Shown piece by piece: positions 1-8,696 of a stretch of 16,030 nt of DNA. Source of the DNA: Phoronis ovalis (Eukaryota > Phoronida > Phoronidae); NCBI GenBank assembly GCA_028565635.1, contig JAOXYB010025203.1, positions 1 to 16,030 of the forward strand, given 5' to 3'. Position 1 is the stretch's first letter, and every line of letters begins with the position of its first letter. The notes below the pieces were generated by a model. The model was not told the DNA's origin. It did not search any database and worked only from the letters and a program-made list of their open reading frames with translations. Made by a program: the position numbers and the translations under genes.

Positions 1-204
1 GTTGCAATCTATACACTAAAGAAGTTTGAAGGTATAAAAAGTGGCACAATGTATCATGGCAAAAAAGAGTCCCAAAAGGCACCAGATTGTAGGAAATCAC
101 ATGAAATTATCAAAAAAAATTCCCGGTGGGGCATGTGATCTAATGGTATTATGCCATTGCTGAACATGATTTTAAATAATAATTTTAAATGCATGCGAGG
201 TACA

Positions 205-420
205 TATTAATATCCGGGGGGATACTCAAGTTACTTTTTGGTGGGGGGGGGGGGGGTGAGGCCCAGTTGAACATTTTGGATTTGAATTGCATACTGTAAC
301 TTCTTACTTTTTTTTTACAGATTGCTGTTTTACGTACTAAGGAAATTCGAAAATTTTGATTGTTTCCCACTGCTTACAGAAAATAATTTGGATTACTACA
401 AGGTAAATAGATTTTGGAAT
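205..420. repeat. Second, diverged copy of the TTTGGATTG repeat family with an inverted end
   Basis: Segment 335-415 (GTACTAAGGAAATTCGAAAA, then AATTTGGATTACTAC and a TAAATAGATTTTGGAATTT block) parallels 1243-1335 in the same order. The left end (TAATATCCGGGGGGATACTC near 207-227) instead resembles the reverse complement of the tail at 1526-1545 of the other copy. It therefore has a similar body with an inverted flank, as expected for a repeat with inverted ends. Homology was judged by eye. Confidence 0.5.
243..256. repeat. Homopolymer run of 14 G
   Basis: Fourteen consecutive G residues follow TTTTTGGT and precede TGAGGCCC. Such runs slip during replication and can fold into G-quadruplex structures. 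The length in the assembly may be unreliable. It interrupts a diverged copy of the repeat family also seen at 1230-1545. Confidence 0.9.
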
Positions 421-1101
421 TTAAATTATTTACAGCTATTATATCTTTGTTTATCTTGGCATCTTTTTAGGTTTATGCCACATGCCCATCTCTAGAGGAA
501 ACCTTTAAGCAACTGAGTGTAATCTGATGACTAACTTTATCTACACAATCTAAGTACTTGCTATAAGATAATTAGGTATGAAATTGTATATTCGAATTTC
601 CCCTTGAAGTCTCACACATGTACTAAACTACTTTAATTTATAAAGACATGCCATTGAAATTTAGTTGAACGACCCCATTGTTGTTGTCCAAGCTAATACC
701 CCAGCCCAACTTTTTATTTGTTGTATCGATTGAATTGCAAAATTTTGGACGCATTTTTTTTGTGATTATAGGGTAGGGGTGTAGGTGTAATTTTAATTAA
801 ACATAAAGATTCTTGTTGCGGTTATTTGAAATTGTTCAAGTTAGTGCACGATGATAGCTTTAATACATGCAAAATGGCCCAAATATAAAATTTTATTTGC
901 CGTGATACAGTAAAGTCACATATTGTTGCAAACCATAATAAAATATGAGATGTTAACCTGTTTAAGCATATTTTAGTCATGAAACTCAATCGGTGGTTTA
1001 CATTTTCAGTTTTTTATGGTGGAGCTGCTTTTTATGTGTAGTACAGAATGAAGCATTGTAGTACACAAAAATGCTATGTGCTGAAACTATAAAGCGGAGA
1101 A

Positions 1102-4100
1102 ATGTTAACTGCACCAGAAGTGTAAGTCATAAACTTATCAGTAAAATGAAAGTATTACCAGTAAGCTTGTTATGTGCTATATGCAGTTTAGTTAGAGAGA
1201 GCATTTGGATTGTATACTTATTATTGTTGTTTTTTGGATTGCTACCGTAAAGAAATTCAAAAATTTGGATTGCTACCGACTGCTTATAATGTGGATTAAT
1301 TTTAGGTTTGTATTCATAAATAGATTTCGGAATTTGGTTTGTGTCTGTCAGTTTGCGTAAATATGGATTGCTACTCAAATATTTTAAAATTTGGATTGCT
1401 ATCCTTATATTTCACAAAATTTGGATTGCTACTCTTATATTTCAAAAAATGTGGATTGGGTTTGCTAACATAAGCTAAAATTTTGGATTGGGTTAGGCAG
1501 CACACCTCCATATTCAAAATACTCTGAGTACCCCCGGGTTATTAGTCTAGTCTTATAAAAGTTTATACATATTCTAAATAACCTGTATGTATTAAAAAAT
1601 GTAATATAACCACTTGTAAAGTCATTAGTAATCGCTATTCTTGTTGTGTCTTCTAGAACACAACATTTACCCCATTATGGGGAGACTGTACTTGAATGTT
1701 CTGTGCAAATAACAAAAGGAATTCATGAAAATGGTAATGATGTGGTACTACAATATGGGTGTGCGTTGGTAAACTCTGGTGGAGGTGAGGTTATAAAAGT
1801 CTGAACTTTTAAAACGAAGTGTTTATTTGTCATCAAATCATTATTTATATACTACTATAAAAAGGAAGTCTGCTAGTCTTTAAGAAAATACTCAGAAAAT
1901 ACTGTGATTTATCCCCCTTTTTATGGAAATATTGATTGACCATGTGACTAACTGTAGTTGCACAATACACATTACTGTGATGCTACTGCAGTGGAAGTAA
2001 AAATAGATGAAGCAGATCTGGTTGCAAATAATATGTACCATTTTACTGTTTTTAACTGAGATTTTAATATATATAAATATATACATCTAGACAGCAATTC
2101 TTCGATAAAATATCTTTAACCTTACCAGACTTTACAAGTTTTCAAATACACCAAAAATGGAAAGCCAGATCAGGGAAAGAAGTTATGTTGAAACAGTTTT
2201 AAACATTAAGGTTTAAATATGTTGTTATACATGTATATACACTTTATTTTGTGTTTATAACAGTTTCAAAGTTACTTTGTGTAAAGTACATGTATGAAAT
2301 AGTTTAGATGATGGACGGTTACATGTACCAAAAATGCTTAGCGATTGAAAATATATTTATGTCTGTATAGTGTCCTATAAGCCCAGTAGGGCGGGATGTC
2401 AGTTATATTATGTTGTAGTATCTTTGTTATTGTATGACACATGACACAGTTAATAAATTAAAATAAATTCAATTCAATTCATTCTAGGAATTATCCACAT
2501 GATAAATGTAGATGCTCGACGCCATGCTCAGGCCAAAGACTTGGATGTTTGGTGGAGCGGTATGGAGAACCAGTTTGCTAATATTCTGTCTGAAGATGAC
2601 CTATGTAACTATTACGACTTCATTGGCAATTTTGATGATACTGACCTCTATTTGTTTGTGAAAACTGCTGAACATTTATGTACACTGGAATACCGAGCAA
2701 GATTACCTACCGATACTGCGACACACGCAGTATCGTATCAGTCGGCATTAAAAATTTTATGTTTACCAAAGAGTGAGCCAGGAACACTTCGAGATTTGCC
2801 ACCGCTACCAGACACGTGGCGCTACCACAAAGCAGCAGAAAATTTGAAAAAAGAAATGAAACAGATACAGTTTAAGTTACTGAGTAGTCCGAAGGAGAGC
2901 TCAAAATATACACTGCCAGACAGAATTAGGTATACAAACCTGCTGATTACTTATTCTAATTGATCCTATGTTATTTAAAAGGTGATGGTCAAATCAGAAA
3001 GTTGATAAACTGCAATGCACATGTATGTGATAGTAAGAGACAACTGTCTGTAAGTTATGCAGAGTGCATGTTCATGTATGTACAGAAAGCTGTACTTTTA
3101 GATAAATGATTCCTACATTTTTTTGTAAAACATATGAAATTATTTATGAAATGTAGTCATTTGCCAATTAGTCAATTTTTTATCAACAAGATGAACCCAA
3201 GATCATATATTCAAAACTTGTGTCATCTTTGATGGAGAAAATTGACCATTGACATCATCATTGTCTGAATTTAGTGAAAGGAACATATTAATTAAATGTA
3301 GTCAGCTATTGGAAGAAGATAAACTTTACATATAATTCAAGCTTGTGACTTCATTTGATTTAAGACAGAGACCATCAATTTTCTGACTCCATCAGAGTTT
3401 GATAGAGCTGATGAAAATATATTTATTGGATGAATCACATTAACTTTTTCGACCATAATTTGTTTACCTGCAGAATCGTGTTTGATGATTTATATACAGA
3501 GCATACAATTTCTTTTTTCTTTAGATATCTTATAACAAGATATGTTTCTGCATTTGCTAATCATGAAGGAGGGCATATACTATTTGGTATTGAAGATGAC
3601 AGAGCCTTTGTTATGGGAGAACCACTGTCTCCTGCAGATCAACGGGAAACAGGTATAATTTCTGGTCCTTGTGGAGTATATGTTGATCTTTTACTATGTT
3701 GTGTAGGATGCACAGTTGTTGAAAATGATGTAGTAGCTGCATTAAAACACAGCAGTAAGATGTTACTGAATAGGAAGTTCCATATTTCTTAGGATAAAAC
3801 AGGTGGCATCTCTCTAATATTTACCACAAGTTACAGTACGAATGTGCCTCGTCCATTTACACATTAATTCCAGTTAATGCTAGTGACTTCTTTTTCTGAG
3901 AAAATTATTCCAACTGTCTATTTCAGAACAAAATGTATTAGTAAATATTTATGTTTAATTTTAGTTCAAAAAGTTACTGAAAAAATGAAGAGCTTCATAT
4001 GGGGTGAACCAGGTTTTGTCCCCGAGTGTGGGGTACATTGGGATATTGCATTCCATCCTGTTGTAAATGCACCAAAAAAGGTTTGTTACTAAGAAAGACT

Positions 4101-7100
4101 TCTGAAGGAAATTTTTATATGTATTGTATACAGTAAGTTGTTGAAAAAGTTTTTAAAATAAAAAAGAAATCAAATTTCTGTAGGAGTAATTATAATTTCA
4201 ATTTGTCATGCACTTGTAATTTGTTTTTTGATCATCAGACTTTCGGAATAATTTTTTAAATGTTGTTAAATTTTGTGGAAAGCATGAGTGTTGGTGACTC
4301 TTCTCAAGCCATTGTCAATTTATCAAAAAAGTTGGCACTTGTGTGCTCAGCAAAATTATGCACATTCACTTTGCGTTTTGACTATCATAAAATTAGTATG
4401 AAATACTAACTACAGCTGGCAACTCAGGAAGTGCCAACTTTTTCGATAATGCCAACTTTTCAATAACTCACTGAACTTGCTACGAAATAAAAATTAAATA
4501 ACAACAATTATAAAAAAATAAACGTCTTGATTATGGTATGTAAATGTTTTTCATTAGAGAATAAAAAGAGATCAACTCAAAGCTTTATAAAATGACACCA
4601 AAAACGTGGACTGTGAAATCTAAATTGTCTGCCTCTTAGAAGAATATGATATCTTCCATGATTTACTTTTAACTCAGATCCATCCTGTTATCTGTGTTGT
4701 ATCAGTGGTTCGATTTCCCGGAGGACTGTTTACTTCAGAACCTGAGAGTTACTGCATTGGAGAAGATGATAAAGTGAGAAAGTTGAGCTTTCGTGAATGG
4801 AAAACCATGATGCTGGTACCTATGAGAGGTACTGCGTCATTTCCTTGGATAATGCTATTCACAGCACTTAGCTGTAATAGTAGCTATTAAGTCTTCTAGG
4901 AAGCTATAGGCTAAAAAAGTTTATTCAGTTTTTGCATGCATAGTTTGTTACACAACAAGCAGTCAGTTCAGCATTATTATTTCAATTAATGTAGAAATAA
5001 ACATGAGCCATTTTTGTATACAGCCTAACTAGAATCCAGCTCTAGAATGCCATTGATATTACAATAAAATACTGACCCCTGCTGGTGAGCTTGCATGTTT
5101 ATCTATGCTGGAAATTTGCCCAGGTACTTGCTAATTGCATTCGACTATGTGCTGCGTTCTACTGTACCAAGACTGTAAATAATTTTATTAGTTCTTCTTT
5201 GTGCTAGTAATAAAATGCATGTATAAAAGCAATTGTAATAAAATCAGCACGCAATTATTCCTGTGTTTAAAGTAGAATGTCACTGGAAATTACTTTTACA
5301 GACATCCAAGATTTTAAACATAAGTTTGTTCGTCTTCCAATGAAGGTGCCAGATGCCAGACTCATTTTTACTCTACCTCATTCAGTAGAACAGATTAAGA
5401 CTAAATTGTTTCAAGGTATGTATATATGTAGAATCTTTAATGCTGTTATATAATAGCATTCTTTATGTTTGCTAATATCACATTTCAAACCTCATGATTC
5501 TATGATAAGTAAAGATTGTTTATTTTTCCAAAACATTTGAAACATGCTAAAGCAAAGACTACTTAAAATTGTTTAGTTAAAACTGCATACTTAGTTATTT
5601 TTTGAGAGCCAGTTGATACTTGCACACAATCTAAATTCTTTAGAGGGTAGCATGAGAATATCTCATATTTCATACTTGGAGACTAATTTATATGTGTAGC
5701 TGTTATAGACAATAACTTTTTACATTGTGTAATATTTCATTACAGCTTCTGAGGTTCAAGTGCAACCAAGGAACATTTTGTCTGGTTTAACAGACCATGA
5801 AACCATGACTTGTGTAACTGCTGTGTTAGATTTTTTCCATCAAGATTATGCATTTGCTATTGCTGCACACTGCTGGGGTTTAAACATACCAAGCCTTGTA
5901 CAAAACATGTCTGCACATGTTTTGGATATTTTACTTATAAGTGCAAAGTATGGTTTACATTTAATTACATTTTCAAATGATCTTTCATCAGAACTGCATG
6001 CACACAATCAACATGCTGCTCGCGCAGCAAAAAATACCATCGTTAAGCATGGTGGCTGTGTTGAGAAGTTTGGAATAGTAAGTCATTTAATAAATGTTAA
6101 AACCCCAGGAATGCTGAATAAATTTGCAAAGGATCTTAAACGCATAAATTATCCCTCTCATTTTGGCATAAATGCTCAAAAAATTGATAATATATTAACT
6201 TCATTAGTAATTGCCATGGCAGCATACCGGCCTGATAATATGATTTACCGCACTCTTGTTGATGAAGCCAACTTAAAAGAAAATTCTTTAGATTATTATC
6301 ATTTATTAACGTCAGATCAGTTTGAGTTATTGTGGACACAGCAGTATACAAAAGAATTATGGATTCATGGTCCCCCTGGGAGTGGAAAAACTATAGCCGC
6401 TGTCCAATTCATAAAGGTAAACTAAACTGATTATAGATTATTTTCGTGTCCTTGGTGGCGCCACCTGTCATGAGGCAGCATTTCCACATTTCTGTGTTTC
6501 CTGAATGAATGATGCAAGATCCCATCGACAGCATTATTGTTCATTCACAAAATTCAAAATTGTGACACATAGCACCACCAAGTGGATGCCAATTGTCCCT
6601 TAAAATTAGTAATAAATAATATGAATTGCATAATTTAAGTATTAATTTTGTTGAAATTTCTATCAAAATATTATTAATACATATATCTATGAAACGCTGG
6701 TTACATTTTTGTATTAGTAAATTTGGTGTCAGATGCTTTCTAAATTAGAAAATTGTTTGTAAAATTTAAACACTATACTTTGTTTGTAGGAATTGCGCAG
6801 AAGAGGGTGTGCCTTAAATGAGATTCTGTACATTTCTGAACATGAAAGACTTTGTGACTTTGTAAGGTAAGAAACAAACCCTTAAAATTTGAGTTTAACT
6901 TAACTCTTGCTGTATGAGTTTAAGCAGCTTTTGGTGTGTTCACACCTAGTTTTCTCTCATATGCTTGATTTAATATCATGTTATTCCGAGGGGGGAGGGA
7001 AAATGTACATTACAAAGAGACAGATGGGTATATTTGTCTGTGGTTACAATGGGACAGGCATAAGAAAACATACCTAAACAGTTCTAACTACAGTAAGAAT

Positions 7101-8074
7101 TGGTACCTAAGGTAACTTTCCTGTGAAATATTGAAACTGGCATATTTTTTTAAACTTATTTTTCCTGTGACACTATGGCACAATCATTAATTGTTTTTTG
7201 ATGTTTACCTAGGTCTTTTGAAATTTGTTTATCAAGCCACAGACGACAGTTTCTCGCAAGGAATCAGTCAGAAACAGAATTCGACAGTCTATATGGTAAG
7301 GTAAAAAACATCATTATAGATGAGGCGCAGAATTTTAAAGACCGTGATGGGGACTGGTACAGCTTGGCAGAAGATTTGGTCAAATCCAACAATGTGGATC
7401 CTAGGAATACAAAACATGGCTTTTTTTGGGTTTTTATGGATTATGCTACAAAAGTACATAAATTTAATGCAGGTTTGCCCAAAATTATTGGCAAAAATAA
7501 TTTTATGATGAGTGAAATAACTCGAAATTCTGCAGAAATTTTTAATTATGCAAAACAATTTATGAATCAAAACACAGTAGATCCTTATATCCCAGATTCA
7601 GAGCTCTGTCCTAGCCCAAAATTAGCACACGAATACAAAGGTAGCAAAATACAAATTATGAAAAGTGAAGATTTAGGGACTACATTAAGAGAAATATTAC
7701 ACAACTATAGTAGTCAAGGGGGAAATCTCAAAGATGTAGCTATACTCTTTAGTAAACGAGTTGATTCAAAAAATTGTCTTGTTTCACTGCAAGAACATGA
7801 TGCTTCACATGAAATTCCGCAAACTAAAGTTCAGAGTGCGCAAGAGACCCCAAAACGCCAGTTTAGAAGGTCATTAAGTGAGGATTTGACTGTTTCTACA
7901 GTTAAGGAATATAGTGGTTTAGATAAAAAGTGTGTCATAGGTGTTAATCCACGATTAAACGAAGAACACGCAGATTTTAATAAATTGATAGTTAATTTAG
8001 CATCAAGGGCGACTGATGACTTGATAATAGTTACGCCATCAGATGAATTATTTCAAAAACTTACCCATAGCTAA
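1102..8074 (+). CDS. SLFN: Schlafen family protein, long helicase-containing (group III, SLFN11-like) type; complete 10-exon gene
   Basis: Exons: 1102-1121, 1657-1784, 2488-2929, 3525-3652, 3965-4080, 4678-4828, 5302-5415, 5746-6416, 6790-6866, 7213-8074. All introns are GT-AG and all phases fit, giving 902 residues, close to human SLFN11. The start was chosen because TAA at 1090-1092 lies in frame upstream of ATG 1102. Residues 42-50 (CALVNSGGG) mark the first core lobe; 203-221 (YVSAFANHEGG, then FGIED) the second lobe; 408-414 the diverged SWADL region; 575-582 (GPPGSGKT) Walker A; 649-655 (IIIDEAQ) Walker B; 687-693 (FWVFMDY) motif III; SGL at 850 and LASRA at 878 the late helicase motifs. 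Vertebrate relatives cleave tRNA/rRNA with the core, bind nucleic acid and restrict viruses or stressed replication; that role here is inferred. The catalytic Glu pair and zinc cysteines are not seen. The family call is firm; the exon 3/4 join is the weak point. Confidence 0.9.
1205..1500. repeat. Degenerate tandem array, roughly 30-base unit around TTTGGATTGCTAC
   Basis: The core TTGGATTGCTA or a close variant recurs near 1205, 1234, 1264, 1361, 1390, 1418, 1451 and 1483, with spacing mostly 28-33 bases. The array lies in intron 1 of the Schlafen gene and ends in a distinct tail (about 1495-1545) containing TACCCCCGGG. The units have drifted, so it is an old array, probably the body of a dispersed repeat. 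Confidence 0.75.
2220..2480 (+). mobile_element. Probable 3' end of a non-LTR retrotransposon (LINE-like tail) in intron 2
   Basis: The stretch ending GACACAGTTAATAAATTAAA is followed by AATAAATT and three perfect AATTC repeats (2466-2480). Non-LTR elements often end in this way, with a poly(A)-signal-like sequence and a short tandem repeat tail. The upstream limit is a guess; the part from about 2370 (AGCCCAGTAGGGCGGGATGT) is compositionally distinct. No reverse transcriptase coding is present, so this is a 5'-truncated fragment. It could also be a SINE sharing such a tail. Confidence 0.5.
3525..4828 (+). other. SLFN: Exons 4-6 of the Schlafen gene: second (C-) lobe, AlbA_2-type fold
   Basis: Exon 4 (3525-3652, residues 198-239) has YVSAFANHEGG and FGIEDD, the hallmark of the AlbA_2/Schlafen fold. 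The acid after FGI matches the third catalytic carboxylate of SLFN11/13 (D221 by position). Exon 5 (3965-4080) and exon 6 (4678-4828) continue the sheet; LFTSEPESY and the segment VRKLSFREWKTMM match the end of the vertebrate core. The CC pair of the family's zinc site is replaced by P292-G293 in RFPGG, and no HxC ligand pair is visible upstream. The first two catalytic glutamates (ESxxVEF) should lie just before residue 198 and are missing. The exon 6 donor was set at 4829 rather than 4816 because only the later one leaves the phase-1 G that exon 7 needs. Confidence 0.82.
4320..4449. repeat. Inverted repeat with 21-base arms in intron 5 of the Schlafen gene
   Basis: Left arm 4320-4340 (TTATCAAAAAAGTTGGCACT plus T) and right arm 4429-4449 are reverse complements with one mismatch, separated by 88 bases. 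A further partial copy of the right arm (TGCCAACTTTTCAATAA) follows directly at 4450-4466. The structure suits a MITE or foldback remnant. In the pre-mRNA it would form a long hairpin. Confidence 0.8.
5302..6416 (+). other. SLFN: Exons 7-8 of the Schlafen gene: linker domain and Walker A
   Basis: Exon 7 (5302-5415) and exon 8 (5746-6416) encode residues 330-590. The segment DYAFAIAAHCWGLNI lies where long Schlafens carry the SWADL/SWAVDL motif, and is followed by LDILLISAKYGLHLITF, which parallels the ALLIS-type strand of SLFN11. The segment LLTSDQFELL then leads into ELWIHGPPGSGKT, a canonical P-loop at residues 575-582 that binds the ATP phosphates. Exon 8 ends in phase 0 at GTAAAC just after the Walker A helix. 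The P-loop here is the standard GPPGSGKT, whereas SLFN11 has GLPGSGKT. Confidence 0.88.
6450..6585. mobile_element. MITE-like palindromic element in intron 8 of the Schlafen gene
   Basis: The left end contains the perfect 12-base palindrome GGTGGCGCCACC (6454-6465) inside CTTGGTGGCGCCACCTGTC. The right end (GACACATAGCACCACCAAG, 6564-6582) is its reverse complement with several changes. An inner pair, GAATGAATGATGC against GCATTATTGTTCATTC, is also complementary. This nested symmetry, about 135 bases long with no coding, is typical of a small non-autonomous DNA transposon. The target duplication is not clear. Confidence 0.55.
6790..8074 (+). other. SLFN: Exons 9-10 of the Schlafen gene: superfamily-1 helicase-like ATPase domain and stop
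   Basis: Exon 9 (6790-6866, 77 bases) encodes the strand LNEILYISEH after Walker A. Exon 10 (7213-8074) encodes residues 617-902: Walker B IIIDEAQNF followed by DGDWY, motif III FWVFMDY, motif IV-like TRNSAEIFNYA (719-729), VAILFSKR, SGLDKKCVIGVNP (850-862) and LASRATDDLIIV (878-889), which carries the arginine expected for motif VI. These are the DUF2075/SF1-like signatures of group III Schlafens. Between VAILFSK and SGL is a polar region with an RRSLSED sequence, the type of basic-serine site that kinases use, but it is unproven. The TAA stop is at 8072-8074. Confidence 0.9.
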
Positions 8075-8676
8075 TACAGGAATTGATTATAAACAATGCT
8101 TGCTTTTTATATAGTAATGTAAATATAAATCAGGGCATCTATAGTTAACAGTTTAAAAGTTGTCTAGTACAAAAAAGGTATTGTGTGTCATATTATTACA
8201 TCTTTCATACATTATGCAATTATGACATATGTACATGAATTTTATTTATTCTGTTTAAGTAATGCATCACACTGATAAATATAAATTGATTTTTTTATAT
8301 TCTGACATTGGGGTTTAACAAACAATGTCTACATAATCAGTACATGGTAAAAATGTACATTAATACTGCAAGCAATAATTGAATTAAGCACAGAGGTCTG
8401 ACGATGGGTGACCTAGATTGTTCAAAGTACAAATATTCACATTGTATGTGTTGAAATTTGAAATTACCTGTTGAAACATTTCATTGATGTAATAGTGTAT
8501 ACTGTCCCTTCCTGGTAAAGTTAAAATTGCCTTGGTAACTGGTTTTGTTGTGATTACATTAATTTTACTAAACACTGAACTGTACCCGTTACGAGAAGAT
8601 TTTAGTGTCCATGTATCTTGCTAACAATTGCTATCATCACCTCGACTTAAAATGCGCTTCAACCCTAAGCACTAGC

Positions 8677-8682
8677 AATAAA
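8677..8682 (+). terminator. Candidate poly(A) signal AATAAA for the Schlafen transcript
   Basis: This is the first canonical AATAAA on the + strand after the stop at 8074, about 600 bases downstream. A second lies at 8724-8729 and a third at 9055-9060. Weaker variants (TATAAA near 8280) occur earlier, so the true cleavage site is uncertain. Confidence 0.45.
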
Positions 8683-8690
8683 GGGCACTA

Positions 8691-8696
8691 TTTATT
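8691..8696 (-). terminator. Candidate poly(A) signal AATAAA for the NEURL transcript
   Basis: This reads TTTATT on the + strand and is the first canonical signal met on the - strand after the NEURL stop (9240), about 545 bases downstream. Overlapping copies at 8241-8250 are alternatives. It sits only 8 bases from the + strand signal at 8677-8682. Confidence 0.45.

Larger units (their letters stand above)
1..1101. other. Upstream flank of the Schlafen gene; no supported coding sequence
   Basis: This AT-rich stretch holds the 5' flank or untranslated region of the Schlafen gene. A TAA at 1090-1092 closes the reading frame upstream of the start. I see no convincing TATA box or initiator. It contains a 14-G run, a divergent repeat copy (about 205-420) and, near 100-140, a G-rich segment with the look of a degraded dispersed repeat. 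The open frames here are short and low-complexity, for example a proline run caused only by the poly-G tract. Confidence 0.6.
1102..2929 (+). other. SLFN: Exons 1-3 of the Schlafen gene: start codon and first (N-) lobe of the Schlafen core
   Basis: Exon 1 contributes only 20 coding bases (1102-1121, MLTAPE plus two bases of a Val codon) and ends at a consensus donor GTAAGT. Exon 2 (1657-1784) supplies the GETVLE strand and the CALVNSGGG signature, matching the ALLNSGGG element of vertebrate Schlafens at the expected distance from the start. Exon 3 (2488-2929) encodes residues 51-196, a mixed alpha/beta stretch ending in a charged, probably helical segment (TWRYHKAAENLKKEMKQ) and the LPDRIR sequence, which corresponds to the lobe-connecting segment before the second AlbA-like fold. 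In relatives this lobe packs against the second to form a U-shaped RNA-binding dimer-like core. The phases at 1121/1657 (2) and 1784/2488 (1) fit exactly. Confidence 0.82.

Noticed and set aside
185-370. Reverse open frame with a poly-proline run
   Set aside because: The proline run is only the complement of the poly-G tract; there is no protein-like composition, and the region is repeat-derived.
475-533. Open stretch YATCPSLEETFKQLSVI after a TTTTAG, faintly like a hAT transposase C-terminus
   Set aside because: It is very short, the hAT resemblance is weak, and there is no neighbouring transposase coding or terminal repeats.
3275-3335. Possible extra Schlafen exon in intron 3 reading SERNILIK, resembling ESRNVEFK
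   Set aside because: The acceptor phase would fit, but the frame meets TAA at 3333 and the only usable donor before it (near 3297) leaves phase 1, which joins exon 4 out of frame.
6136-6351. Reverse open frame inside Schlafen exon 8
   Set aside because: It is a shadow of the real + strand exon encoding the linker domain.
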